A stretch of DNA of 64,000 nucleotides, taken from assembly GCF_022867885.1 (NCBI RefSeq), contig NZ_JALIFP010000015.1, positions 26,948 through 90,947 on the forward strand, written 5' to 3'. Position 1 is the first letter of the stretch. Every line of letters starts with the position of its first letter. Below, piece by piece: positions 27,329-36,333 of this stretch. The notes under the pieces are model-generated. The model was given only the letters and a program-made list of their open reading frames with translations. It made no database searches and was not told where the DNA came from. This stretch comes from Lederbergia sp. NSJ-179 (GTDB taxonomy: Bacteria > Bacillota > Bacilli > Bacillales > Bacillaceae_C). The position numbers and the translations under genes were made by a program.

Positions 27329-27594
27329 CTAAGGTTTTCCAGTTGATGTAATACCTTCTGTTGTACTTTGAACTCCAATCGAAAATTTATCCGTTGCAAC
27401 ACCTAAAACAAATTTTGCTTGTGAATAAGCCTGAGCCTGCTTCGTATTTTTCTTAGAAGTCCAATATGTTTGTGTATTACTGAATGTCCAAGTAGAAGAC
27501 CAGTGCTATGTTTTGGAGATACCTTATTAAAACTTGTTACTTTTTTACCGCTTGTATCGTATTTCAATGGTTGATCTCTCGTTTTCATCGCCAT
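27329..27594 (-). pseudogene. Frameshifted secreted-peptide-like gene
   Basis: Two overlapping frames read as one broken protein. The first runs from about 27594 (MKTRDQPLKYDTSGKKVTSF…SPKHS). The second continues from near 27505 (SSTWTFSNTQTYWTSKKNTK…SIGVQSTTEGITSTGKP) to a TAG at 27329. The Ser/Thr/Trp/Tyr-rich second half looks like a mature exported bacteriocin or cell-surface peptide. A single-base change would rejoin the frames. No clean signal peptide survives at the N-terminus. Its place just upstream of ABC system A suggests it was that system's cargo or the target of its immunity. Confidence 0.5.
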
Positions 27595-27736
27595 ATCATA
27601 TAATATTAGCAGTAAAAGAGCTTCCCGTTTATTTGAATATCTGTTTTTATGGTTGTCATGTTTATATCTGATCTTAGTTAAAATTCTCTACTTTGCATTA
27701 GCCTTCAACAATATAACCCTTGAAATATTCTATTCC

Positions 27737-28543
27737 TTAATTCCGTATCTCCCGTTTCCTCCACAGGAAGTATCCCATCAACCCACAAAAAATGAGAATA
27801 AAAATATTGCTTATAAAGGCCGAGATAAAAGCTGCTTGGTCTGCTTGTAAAGATATTGTACTAGAATAAAAGAATGGGACAAAAATTCTCGGTATACGCG
27901 CATATACATATGCCACACTTGTGCCCATTAAAAGTAGAACAAAACTGAGGTACATATAGGTTTTGTTAAATGGTAAAAGTAAAATCATTTGGAACATCAT
28001 AAATAGCGCATATAATCCGCTAATAAATATGAGACTAATCCGGTATAAAATGGTTTGTATAGATAGAGAAGGATTCACCCATTCTGGATAAAACTCCAAA
28101 CTATATTCACTAAAGCTCCAGTTGTTCTCAAATAACATCCAACCGATCAATAGATGGAGCAAAGCAAATAATAGGAAAAACAGGACACTTAAGATACATT
28201 GCATAACACAGTTGGCAATCCACACATTCCCGCGTTTTTGCAACCGGGTCAACACGTAGTTAAATAACTGATCGACGCAGGTTGCGGACAGAAGGGAGAA
28301 ATAAAGAAAAACAAACATGAGAAGTATCCATGATAAGATAAACATAAATACCGTCGGATTTTGCCAACCCCCAACCGTAAACAATAGAAAGTCTAATACG
28401 TTTCCTGCTAATTCGTAGACAAGGAAATATTGCCGCAATCGGAATCCCTGCAAAAAAGCAAAAAGAATGAAAAAAAGCAGCGTTACTAAACACGTTTGTT
28501 TCGTAAATACGGACCTAAATTGTAAATGGATGAGTGCTTTCAT
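27737..28543 (-). CDS. ABC-type membrane subunit 3, system B
   Basis: The 268-residue protein has six or more hydrophobic segments and a basic C-terminus (FLWRKREIRN). Weak similarity to ABC-2 permeases is all I can see. It is the last gene of the system B operon, overlapping the preceding permease gene as ATGA. Co-location and coupling support a role in the same complex. Confidence 0.65.
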   Translation of the reverse strand: MKALIHLQFRSVFTKQTCLVTLLFFILFAFLQGFRLRQYFLVYELAGNVLDFLLFTVGGWQNPTVFMFILSWILLMFVFLYFSLLSATCVDQLFNYVLTRLQKRGNVWIANCVMQCILSVLFFLLFALLHLLIGWMLFENNWSFSEYSLEFYPEWVNPSLSIQTILYRISLIFISGLYALFMMFQMILLLPFNKTYMYLSFVLLLMGTSVAYVYARIPRIFVPFFYSSTISLQADQAAFISAFISNIFILIFCGLMGYFLWRKREIRN

Positions 28544-29379
28544 TCACTAGACCTCACTCTGTTTATATCGCATGAACGCATTTTTCCCATCAATAGTCCA
28601 AAGGTGAAAATGATCCCAATTAGCAAATATAGACTAGAGAATGCGCTGGTAAAATAAGAAACCGGAATTCCAAATGGAGCATAAGCTTCATGTATTCCTA
28701 CAACATACTGTGTAAAGGGTAGCCAAAGTAAAAAAGGACTATCGATTACATAAAAAACGTTGTGAATAAATCCTAATAGGATCATCACACCTACCGCAAC
28801 CCCAGCACCTCTCGTATAAACGGAGAGAACTAAGGTCAACATTCCAATAAAGGTTAGGCCAAGTATAAACGAACTTAAAATAATGAAATATATAAAGAGA
28901 GAACTGGCATTGTGGTCTGCTAAAAAAAGATAGTGATATCGATCCCCTGAAAAAGGGATACGAAAAACAGTCGCTACCAAGAGCGCAGTAGCAATAACTA
29001 AGCATGTAAAGAGGACCGCCATCATCAAAATAACACCGCATTTTGTTATAATATAATGAAACCTACTTTCCGCCCTTGCAAGAATCATATGAATAAATCC
29101 ATCATCAAAATCTACCGTGATTAAATCAGCGATTAACACCGCAAACAAAACAGGAAATATAAAAAACATCACAAATTGTGCGGAATTAAAAAGACCAACT
29201 AAATAATCCTGTACAGTTAGAATAGCTCCCTCTGGGACTAAATCATATAGTTCTAAAAGAACATATACATTTTTCTTACTAAAAATGGCTGTAAGTATAA
29301 GTATGCCTGTGATAACGGAAAGTCGTTTCCAATGGTTATTTAAATATTTTGTGACTTCAAATAGAAACAACACAATCAT
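28540..29379 (-). CDS. ABC-type permease 2, system B
   Basis: The 279-residue membrane protein has six hydrophobic segments and an acidic loop (LIADLITVDFDDGFIHMILA) after the second segment, in the position where ABC-2 permeases contact their ATPase. Its start overlaps the ATPase stop codon (ATGA). Its product probably pairs with one or both neighbouring permeases. Confidence 0.7.
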   Translation of the reverse strand: MIVLFLFEVTKYLNNHWKRLSVITGILILTAIFSKKNVYVLLELYDLVPEGAILTVQDYLVGLFNSAQFVMFFIFPVLFAVLIADLITVDFDDGFIHMILARAESRFHYIITKCGVILMMAVLFTCLVIATALLVATVFRIPFSGDRYHYLFLADHNASSLFIYFIILSSFILGLTFIGMLTLVLSVYTRGAGVAVGVMILLGFIHNVFYVIDSPFLLWLPFTQYVVGIHEAYAPFGIPVSYFTSAFSSLYLLIGIIFTFGLLMGKMRSCDINRVRSSE

Positions 29380-30221
29380 TCATCCTTTAATATACGATAG
29401 TCCATTTGCAAATCATCAAAAAACAAATGTATCTTTTTTTCTGCTTCAAAAGGGATGCGAATAACCGGATTTCCATCCAGTCTTTCACCGATACGGGCGT
29501 CAGCCTTCATTCGTAACACTGTCTCTACATCTTCTAATTTTTTTAGCATCACTGCGTAATAACGAATGTTTTCTTGTGAGACAACGGTCTGATTTTCAAT
29601 CTTAAAAACACGATCACAATAATTTTGAATATCCTCCATACTATGAGAGACAAATAAAAAGCTTGTTCCTCTTTTTTTACACTCGTCAATGATGTTTCCG
29701 AATAATGATATTCCCTCCCGATCTAGCGCATTTGTCGGCTCATCAAATAAAATAATGTCCGGTCTCTCCATAATTGCCTGAGCTATTCCCAAACGTTGCT
29801 TCATTCCTAATGAGTATGCCTTCACCTTCTTTTTATTATTTGGATCAAGTCCGACTTGTTTGAGTGTTTGATAAATATCATCTTTATTAATTTGTTTTCT
29901 AATTTTTGACAAATAATAAAGATTATCAAAACCAGTTAAATTGTCTAAAAATGTCGGGGATTCAATAAGCACCCCTATCCCGCCTGGTAAATTCCCTACT
30001 AATCCTGGTTGGACACGTTTTTCGTTTATAATAATGTCTCCTGCTGATGGATAACTTAACCCTGCAGCTAGTCGAAGGATCGTTGTTTTTCCAGAGCCAT
30101 TCGCGCCAATAATCCCCACCACTTCTCCAACTCGCACGTCAAATGTAACGTCTTTTAAAATCGATTGTTCGCCTATACGTTTATCAACCTGGTGAAAGAC
30201 AATTCTTTTCTCTGCTGCCAT
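29376..30221 (-). CDS. ABC transporter ATPase, system B
   Basis: This is a 281-residue ATP-binding subunit: Walker A GIIGANGSGKTTI, signature YSLGMKQRL, Walker B IILFDEPTNALD, H-loop VSHSM. The one ATPase appears to serve three membrane proteins encoded around it. AAAGGAG sits well before the ATG. It belongs to the same broad group as the system A ATPase but is clearly a different protein, so the two systems are not recent duplicates. Confidence 0.85.
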   Translation of the reverse strand: MAAEKRIVFHQVDKRIGEQSILKDVTFDVRVGEVVGIIGANGSGKTTILRLAAGLSYPSAGDIIINEKRVQPGLVGNLPGGIGVLIESPTFLDNLTGFDNLYYLSKIRKQINKDDIYQTLKQVGLDPNNKKKVKAYSLGMKQRLGIAQAIMERPDIILFDEPTNALDREGISLFGNIIDECKKRGTSFLFVSHSMEDIQNYCDRVFKIENQTVVSQENIRYYAVMLKKLEDVETVLRMKADARIGERLDGNPVIRIPFEAEKKIHLFFDDLQMDYRILKDE

Positions 30222-30236
30222 TCATATCTTCTCCTT

Positions 30237-31064
30237 TTACAGTAACAAAAGCTTTTCCCTTTGAAATTTCCATTCAAACAACCAGATCGCTAATAGAAAG
30301 CTTAGACCTCCTAGAACAATCCAATATAGAGGGATAACAGCCCAATAGAATGTGTTTGTGATGTACTCTCCAGCCATAGACATTGGCGCGAGATCATAGA
30401 ACAGTCCTCCCAGTTGACCGTCAATCAAAAGCGGGAGTGACATAAAAACTTCTGATAATCCGATGAAAGAAACATACGGAAGCATGATAGAAACATAGAA
30501 GTTCCGAAAAACAATCCCTACAATAATCGTTAAACAGCTATAGAAAAAAGCCATGAGGGCACTGTTAAAGATAATGAGTATGCAATACATCCATGGACTA
30601 TGTAAAAATAAATCGGTTGCATAAAAAACATTATCTACACTAGGTTTCGTTAATGGAAAAACCGTTAGCAAACCAATAAACAAAAGGAGTTGACACAAAA
30701 ATAGGAATAAAAAACTGATGACGCCAATTGATGCGAGTTTACAGCAAATATATTGCCGCATGCTCGCCCTCATTAAACTATACGATAATAGACTAGAGCG
30801 TCTCTCTTTGATAAAGAAGTCTCCCGTGGCTAATGTGACCAGCAAAGGCAAAAAAATCATTAAAACACCAGACCCTCCACCTTGGATCATGACAAAATAT
30901 TCAAATGCCGGAGTAGGTGTAAAATCAGGGTTACCAACGGGCTCTTCGCTACGAATAAACATTAGATTTGCCACAGCGATAAGCAAATAGAGTATAATCG
31001 CCATCCATGTAAACTTCTTCACGAACAATCTCTTTAAATCTTCTTGGATTAAAGTATAAACCAT
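30237..31064 (-). CDS. ABC-type permease 1, system B
   Basis: This membrane protein of about 275 residues starts MVYTLIQEDLKRLFVKKFTW, followed by six hydrophobic segments. A long extracytoplasmic loop lies between the first two (EEPVGNPDFTPTPAFEYF). It is the first transporter gene after the peptide gene, separated from it by a strong hairpin. The second in-frame ATG (31064) is chosen for its eight-base distance to AAGGAG. Confidence 0.7.
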   Translation of the reverse strand: MVYTLIQEDLKRLFVKKFTWMAIILYLLIAVANLMFIRSEEPVGNPDFTPTPAFEYFVMIQGGGSGVLMIFLPLLVTLATGDFFIKERRSSLLSYSLMRASMRQYICCKLASIGVISFLFLFLCQLLLFIGLLTVFPLTKPSVDNVFYATDLFLHSPWMYCILIIFNSALMAFFYSCLTIIVGIVFRNFYVSIMLPYVSFIGLSEVFMSLPLLIDGQLGGLFYDLAPMSMAGEYITNTFYWAVIPLYWIVLGGLSFLLAIWLFEWKFQREKLLLL

Positions 31065-31092
31065 ATGCATTCTCCTTATTGTAATTTATCAA

Positions 31093-31137
31093 GGAAACGA
31101 AAAAGCATTCAAACACCCTCGAATGCTTTTTCGCGGT
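31093..31137 (-). terminator. Terminator or attenuator between peptide gene and ABC operon
   Basis: CGAAAAAGCATTC and GAATGCTTTTTCG form a 13-bp stem a few bases after the peptide stop codon. The T-rich arm is part of the stem. Partial read-through would give much more peptide mRNA than transporter mRNA, the usual design in bacteriocin clusters. Confidence 0.75.
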
Positions 31138-31140
31138 TAA

Positions 31141-31524
31141 TTAAGGCTCCCAACCTAGGTTTACTTTGTTTGTATGTTGATTAACAAGAGATGATCGAAA
31201 AGCCGCTTTTACATTTGCCCCTCTAGCACCAGTATTATGATTTTGTATAGAGTTCTGATTTTTTTTATGTGTTTTATTTGTAGATAATTGTACATTTTTC
31301 AAACTGACAATATTCGAAACAACATCGTATGTGGGATTCGTTACTTTGGTTTTTTGTACATTTGATGTAGCAGGTCTATCAACAGTGTACCACCAACCGT
31401 TACGAGGTAATGTAATTGTGCTAGTATACCAAGTTGCTAAAACTTGACTAGATAACATGATAGTAACGAACGATACCAAAGCAAAAAGTGTCAAAGATTT
31501 TTTCTGCAGCCTACTCTTTTGCAT
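31141..31524 (-). CDS. Secreted peptide, putative quorum-controlled bacteriocin or matrix peptide
   Basis: The 127-residue precursor has a textbook signal peptide: basic MQKSRLQKK, hydrophobic LTLFALVSFVTIML, then SSQVLA as the likely cleavage site. The mature part of about 97 residues has no cysteine. It starts with aromatics (TWYTSTITLPRNGWWYTVD) and ends VNLGWEP, with a basic, Asn/Thr-rich middle. No family recognised. It has a GGGGAG site and its own terminator, is followed by ABC genes, and has a ComA-box-like dyad about 250 bases upstream. This context suggests a secreted antimicrobial with dedicated transport or immunity, but a surface or signalling role is possible. Confidence 0.65.
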   Translation of the reverse strand: MQKSRLQKKSLTLFALVSFVTIMLSSQVLATWYTSTITLPRNGWWYTVDRPATSNVQKTKVTNPTYDVVSNIVSLKNVQLSTNKTHKKNQNSIQNHNTGARGANVKAAFRSSLVNQHTNKVNLGWEP

Positions 31525-31887
31525 TATACTCTCCCCTCATATTTTCTCAAGATTCATTTACTTTTAAAAGGTGTATTCCTTTGGATTTGCTACATAAACT
31601 AGCGGTTCCATCTTCTCTTAGTTTTTAGCGATTACATATTACCTCTAAAAGGTAATATAAAAATATTTCCTTCTTTTAAACATGTCCCTCCCTTCTTATG
31701 ACTAGGAACACCCTCTTAAATGAATCTTAACTATAATTCTTACATACTTTCTCCCTACTTTCACCGCTAATCCAGTTGCGTTGTACCGCAATCGACCTTT
31801 TTGTATCTGATATTTTTAAAATAATAACGATAAACTGCTTCTTCGAAATATATCAATTTCTTCTACAATCACTAAGAAGAGTAGCTA
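31525..31887 (-). promoter_or_regulatory. Promoter region of peptide gene
   Basis: This 363-base gap holds no gene. It contains a ComA-like box at 31776-31791, a half-site (CCGCTAA) at 31764-31770, a possible -10 TATAGT (31730-31735 on the minus strand) and a perfect 8-bp hairpin ATATTACC/GGTAATAT at 31636-31658 in what would be a 200-base leader. Confidence 0.5.
31776..31791 (-). promoter_or_regulatory. ComA-box-like dyad upstream of peptide gene
   Basis: TTGCGTTGTACCGCAA matches the ComA consensus TTGCGG-N4-CCGCAA at 11 of 12 fixed positions. It lies about 50 bases upstream of a candidate -10 for the peptide gene. Confidence 0.6.
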
Positions 31888-32550
31888 TTAATTATTAACT
31901 ATTTCCTGAGATATCAATCCAAATTCTTTTGCTTTTAAGAGGGCTTCGGTCCTAGAACCTACCTTAAGTTTTGAAAAAATTTTTGTTAAGTGATATTCAA
32001 TCGTACGTTGGCTCATGTATAACTCTACCGCCAACGCTTTATTTGTTAAACCTTTTGATACGCCAAGTAGTATTTCTTGTTCTTTACTTGTTAGGGTAAT
32101 ATCCCCTAAATTCTGTTTTCCCTCATCAGTTGACGGTCCAGCATTAACTCTCCTGAGTTGCTTTAATAATTGAAGCGGAATCACGACTTCTTCTCTTAAT
32201 GCGCATCTGATTGAGCTGATCACTTGTTCTTGTGTGGCAGTTTTGCTAATAAATCCTGATACACCTGCCTCTATTAATAAATTATAATGTGGCAATATAT
32301 CAAATCCAGTATATATCAGAATAATAGCCTCAGGATCCACTTTTAAAATTAGTTTGGTTAATTCAATCCCGTTTAACTTTGGCATGTATAAGTCGATAAG
32401 ATAAATTTCATATTTGTTTTCAGTTAGTAGGTCTAAAACCTTATCCGCTTCTAAAATAATATGCGCCTGCATATCTTCCTCTTGTTCAATCATGCTTTCC
32501 GTTCCTTCACTAACGACAGGATGATCATCGACTATTAACACATGTATCAT
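31888..32550 (-). CDS. comA: Response regulator ComA
   Basis: ComA is the NarL/LuxR-type regulator activated by ComP. It has 220 residues: a receiver domain with VDDHPVVSEGT at the start and the phospho-acceptor in YLIDLYMPKLNG (about Asp53), then a LuxR-type HTH with ALAVELYMSQRTIEYHLTKI. The end KLKVGSRTEALLKAKEFG is close to B. subtilis ComA. The ATG at 32550 lies after GGGAGAG and is preferred over an earlier in-frame ATG. It overlaps the end of comP by 26 bases, as usual for this pair. Its DNA-binding helix fits recognition of TTGCGG-type sites seen nearby. Confidence 0.92.
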   Translation of the reverse strand: MIHVLIVDDHPVVSEGTESMIEQEEDMQAHIILEADKVLDLLTENKYEIYLIDLYMPKLNGIELTKLILKVDPEAIILIYTGFDILPHYNLLIEAGVSGFISKTATQEQVISSIRCALREEVVIPLQLLKQLRRVNAGPSTDEGKQNLGDITLTSKEQEILLGVSKGLTNKALAVELYMSQRTIEYHLTKIFSKLKVGSRTEALLKAKEFGLISQEIVNN

Positions 32551-34858
32551 TTTGCTCTCTCCCGATTTCAATCGATATTTTCGTTCCTTTTCCCAACGTG
32601 GATTGAATGGTCATTGTTCCTCCTAAACTTTTTATTCGTTCTTTCATCCCGATAATCCCCATTGTTTTAAACGAGTCATTAAGTTTCTCTACATCCAACC
32701 CGATCCCATCATCCGAGTATATTAATGATATACTTTCTTTGTGATGTTGTAGGGATATGACTACTTTTGAGGCTTCGGAATGTTTCATTGCATTGTTTAA
32801 TAGTTCCTGAACAACACGATATAAAGCTAATTCAGAGTTTTGGTCAAGCCATTTGATCTGCGGATCCAGATCAGTATCTAAAATAAAATCACAACGTAGT
32901 TTTGTTTGCTCAATTAAGTTTTGAACAGACTGTACAATCCCTAATTCATGCAAAAAAGGGGGACGAAGTTCATTACACGTTTCTCTTATTAGATGGATAT
33001 TATCCAGTACTTTTTCCTTGAGATAAAATAAGTCTTTTTTAACTGGGCTATTTACAATTTTTCCGCTTATCGTTTCAATATCTCTAAGAAATTGTAATTG
33101 ATCTTGAAGTACGGAATCATGTAAGTCAATGGATAAAGTAGCCCTTTCTTTTTCCGAAATAGAAAACATTAATCTTGAAAACCAAGTTGGGAATTTTTTA
33201 TCATCTTTATAATTTTCAATTTCCTCAAAGAGTTCTTCAATTACTAGAAAGTTTTCAAGCAAAACACTTGAAAAATAGGCCAAAGTCTCCAACCATATTT
33301 TTTCTTGGATATTTAGTTTTGTTTTTGACTTTTTCATAGTAGAGAGGATTAGTGTTTTATGTTCACTACTTTCCTCTACGACGATTCCAAATCCATCCTT
33401 TCCCTCAAGCAAAGAACCTATTCGTTGATGTGACCAATCAATTTTTTCTAGAAAACTACAACCAACAGAAGGATTACCATTTTTAACTTTCCAGTTGTTC
33501 CCATTATTTTCAGTAAATAGCTCAACTGCAACAACTTGTTTTACCATTAACACATGTTTAATCTCATTCTCAAGTAGTCTAAGCAAACTAGAGACTTTGG
33601 ACTCGTACTTTGCTCTTTGAAAAAAAGCGTATAGGCTGGTTTCAAAATTATATTTAGGTGAGAATAAATGATACCTAAATTTGTAATCTAAAGATTCCTT
33701 CGCAAATAAAAACAATATTGCACAAATAAATAAAAGCAAAAAAGTGATAAATGCCTGATGAGAAACAACTGGAAAGTGAATGCCAATACTTAAGATTAGA
33801 ACATTTATAACCGCAAAGGGAAGTGCAAGTAAAGTATAATACTGTAAACGGTTCAATACAAATTCAATATCAAATAACCTTTCAGCCAGCTGCAAATAAG
33901 CAAATGAGATAGGAATAAAAATTAAAAATAGAGCAGTGATTTCCGTTGAAATTATTTCTTTGCGAAAAAAAAGATCTGGAAGCACAGATAAAAAGATAAA
34001 AGGACTGAAAGCTAAAAATATTGTGAATAAAAGAATTTTTAAAACGCTTTTTACCTCAGAGTTGTTATATTTTAAATAAACTCGAATTAAAAGAAAAAGC
34101 AAATAACTTATTAATAATAAGAAGATGATGATCTCAATGATTTCACTATGGAAGTCCCATTTATAAAATAAAAGATTGCTGGCCATAATTAATAAAACAA
34201 TCACATTAAGTAAATACAATACGATCAGTGATCTACTTTTTATAAATATTAAACCCGATCTCCATAGATAACTTCTTATAAAATGTACAAAGAGAATGAC
34301 AGAGCCTGGGAACGTAATCGTATTTACTACTCTTCCAACTACATCCCCTCGAGCAGAAGCAGACGCACTTAAATAACTAACGCCGATTGCCATTAAAAAG
34401 TAGATAAGGATTATAGCAGACTTGTCACCCTTTTTCTTCTGATAAAGGAAAACACTTAATACTAATGTTGTCATAGTAAGTAGAAATGGTGATAGCAAAT
34501 AGATGACATACTGCGTGTCCAAATCACTATAAGAAATCGAAAAAGAGTTAGTATTTGAGTTTTTATCTAAAATTGTTATAGAGTCTGCCATTTCTACCCG
34601 GTTAAACAGAATAACGGTTAAATGCTGTTCTGTTTTTTTTCCGTTGACAAGCTTTACGATATCGCCTTTTTCAATCGGGTGATTGGCAGCCCAACCCTTA
34701 TCGTATACTTTTTTTACAATCCATTGGTTTTGCTCTTCCGTTACTTTCATTCCAATTAATGGAAATTTCACGACAATGGATGTAAAGTAAGCGGCTAACC
34801 CTATTATGATTAAAATCGGAAGTAAGCCAATCACATTTGTTTTACTAAACTTTTCCAT
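32525..34858 (-). CDS. comP: Sensor histidine kinase ComP
   Basis: This 777-residue membrane kinase detects the ComX pheromone. After the first helix comes an extracytoplasmic PDZ-like stretch (residues about 35-110, EKGDIVKLVNGKK), then seven or more helices to about residue 390. A HisKA_3 domain follows with the phospho-acceptor in SIDLHDSVLQDQL (about His580) and a HATPase with LLNNAMKHSE. Length matches B. subtilis ComP (769). The N-terminal half is the pherotype-specific part. It is intact here, unlike comQ. Confidence 0.93.
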   Translation of the reverse strand: MEKFSKTNVIGLLPILIIIGLAAYFTSIVVKFPLIGMKVTEEQNQWIVKKVYDKGWAANHPIEKGDIVKLVNGKKTEQHLTVILFNRVEMADSITILDKNSNTNSFSISYSDLDTQYVIYLLSPFLLTMTTLVLSVFLYQKKKGDKSAIILIYFLMAIGVSYLSASASARGDVVGRVVNTITFPGSVILFVHFIRSYLWRSGLIFIKSRSLIVLYLLNVIVLLIMASNLLFYKWDFHSEIIEIIIFLLLISYLLFLLIRVYLKYNNSEVKSVLKILLFTIFLAFSPFIFLSVLPDLFFRKEIISTEITALFLIFIPISFAYLQLAERLFDIEFVLNRLQYYTLLALPFAVINVLILSIGIHFPVVSHQAFITFLLLFICAILFLFAKESLDYKFRYHLFSPKYNFETSLYAFFQRAKYESKVSSLLRLLENEIKHVLMVKQVVAVELFTENNGNNWKVKNGNPSVGCSFLEKIDWSHQRIGSLLEGKDGFGIVVEESSEHKTLILSTMKKSKTKLNIQEKIWLETLAYFSSVLLENFLVIEELFEEIENYKDDKKFPTWFSRLMFSISEKERATLSIDLHDSVLQDQLQFLRDIETISGKIVNSPVKKDLFYLKEKVLDNIHLIRETCNELRPPFLHELGIVQSVQNLIEQTKLRCDFILDTDLDPQIKWLDQNSELALYRVVQELLNNAMKHSEASKVVISLQHHKESISLIYSDDGIGLDVEKLNDSFKTMGIIGMKERIKSLGGTMTIQSTLGKGTKISIEIGREQNDTCVNSR

Positions 34859-34869
34859 TTTAACTCCTT

Positions 34870-34895
34870 TAAAAAACCGGGATGATCATCCCGAT
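34870..34895 (-). terminator. Attenuator hairpin between comX and comP
   Basis: CGGGATGATCATCCCG is a perfect 16-base palindrome. On the minus strand it is followed by GTTTTTT, right before the comP ribosome site (AAAGGAG). A terminator that leaks would set comX expression above comP. Confidence 0.65.
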
Positions 34896-34944
34896 TGTAC
34901 AATACTCCGAAAGCAATCACTAGCTAAAAGATGGTTAACAGTGT

Positions 34945-35106
34945 TTATTTCCAATAATAATCTTCAGGAGTCGTTCCCCCATCAAAAAACACATCCAAAA
35001 TGGCTTTTTTCTCTTCTGGGTTAATTCCAAGTAAACTCGCTGTCCCCTCTTTCACCTTGTTTAGAACCTCGGAATTATGACTTAAAAACTGAATCATATT
35101 CTGCAT
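34945..35106 (-). CDS. comX: ComX pheromone precursor
   Basis: This 53-residue pre-peptide starts MQNMIQFLSHNSEVLNKV and ends GGTTPEDYYWK. The single tryptophan two residues from the end is the expected site of isoprenylation by ComQ, and the final 8-10 residues would be the secreted pheromone. It sits in the normal place between comQ and comP. An AGAGGG site precedes the ATG. The mature sequence differs from known B. subtilis pherotypes I can recall, so this is likely its own pherotype. Confidence 0.9.
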   Translation of the reverse strand: MQNMIQFLSHNSEVLNKVKEGTASLLGINPEEKKAILDVFFDGGTTPEDYYWK

Positions 35107-35132
35107 TTTTCTTTTCCCTCTTAATATACTAT

Positions 35133-36044
35133 TTATTTAATATATTTTAATAATTGATCCATATAACATGGTTCAATATGAATCCCCTTTAGTTCAGCTA
35201 ACACTTTGTTTTGGTAGAACCTCTTAATGACTTTAGTATATAGTATTGCTCCTGTCTCAACAAACTTTTTCGAAATCAGCCCTTGGTTCTTTAAGATCAC
35301 ATTTTTCTCGATCTTGTTGTTATAATATTCATTAATAAACATGATTTCTTCATCTAGGTTATTCAATAAAAAGATGATAGGAAGAGTATATTTTTTATTG
35401 ATTATATCATTTTTTTCCTCCCATGATTGTATATCTGCTAAATCATTATTTATTTGCCCAATCAAACCGATATAGGTAGAATATTATTCCACTTGAGCTG
35501 AACAGTCATTTGTCGCTAGAACCGCGCCTATTAGACATGAAAGAACAGTTAACGAGCCTGACTTCTCTATCGTCATCTCTATGTAATCGGCTTCATTTCT
35601 ACAAATATTTAAGAGATCTTTATGCTGTCCGTTGATCGATTGAAGAGCATATTTTATTAGAATAGAAACGCCTCTATCCTTGTTCTTAAAAAGTGTTTTC
35701 CTCAACACATCTGTTGATAAAAAAAGGAGTGCTGTCGTAGCATTTAATGATAAATGAGATTCGGCTGACCACGGTCTTTCCATTATATCGCCATCCTCAA
35801 AATCATCTAATATATCAAAAGATAATATTAAAATTTCTACCGCGGCTGCGGCCAAATAAATATCTTCCGTTTCGGATCCGTTAAATATTTTGTAATGCAA
35901 CATAAGCAATTCTCCAAAAGGAAAGCCTTTTTTCGCTTGAAAATCAACAAATGCTAAAAGCTTTTCTTTCAATTCGCTTTGTTTTATCCCATCACTGATA
36001 ATAGTATCAACTGATTTTTTGATTCTTTCGGATGCTATGGCCAT
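35133..36044 (-). pseudogene. comQ: comQ isoprenyl transferase, interrupted by in-frame TAA
   Basis: ComQ isoprenylates the tryptophan of ComX. The frame from 36044 has the first aspartate-rich motif (DILDDFEDGD) and runs 186 codons to a TAA at 35484-35486. The same frame then continues without any shift for another 116 codons, including the second motif (QINNDLADI), to a normal end. Full length would be about 302 residues against 299 in B. subtilis. So this is a single nonsense codon, not decay. AGGAGG precedes the ATG. Unless suppressed, or the C-terminal half is made from an internal start (TTG 35465), no active ComQ is produced. Confidence 0.85.
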
Positions 36045-36115
36045 CAGTTGCTTTCCTCCTGAATTCTATAAGTCAATCTCCTTAGCTATACTTTTATCCA
36101 TGTTATCATAAATTG

Positions 36116-36154
36116 TTGCGGTATCACCGTAATGTTGTTAGCGGATTTCCGCAA
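36116..36154 (-). promoter_or_regulatory. Two ComA-box-like dyads upstream of comQ
   Basis: TTGCGG-TATCA-CCGTAA (36116-36132, spacer one base long) and TAGCGG-ATTT-CCGCAA (36139-36154, 11 of 12) lie about 22 bases centre to centre, two helical turns. They begin 72 bases before the comQ start. Paired sites on one face of the helix recall the srfA promoter. Confidence 0.65.
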
Positions 36155-36333
36155 AGTCCTTTTCGTTATTTCAAAAGTTAATAAAATAGTATATTTCTTT
36201 TGCAACAAGGCATAATCTTACCACCTCTTACCACTAAAAGCTTTTTACTAGATTGCCTTGAATTGATTGAATTTAGTTTACAAGGCCAACTGCTCTTTTC
36301 TTTTTCCAGATTAACATTAAACGGAAGATTTTA
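36155..36333. other. Upstream gap beyond comQ promoter
   Basis: AT-rich sequence. Unlike in B. subtilis, no degQ-like gene is found upstream of comQ. An 11-codon open frame with a GAGGTGG site (about 36211-36246, minus) is too short to call. Confidence 0.35.

Noticed and set aside
36211..36246. 11-codon ORF with GAGGTGG site as a possible degQ or signalling peptide
   Set aside because: Too short and without any similarity to DegQ or Phr peptides.
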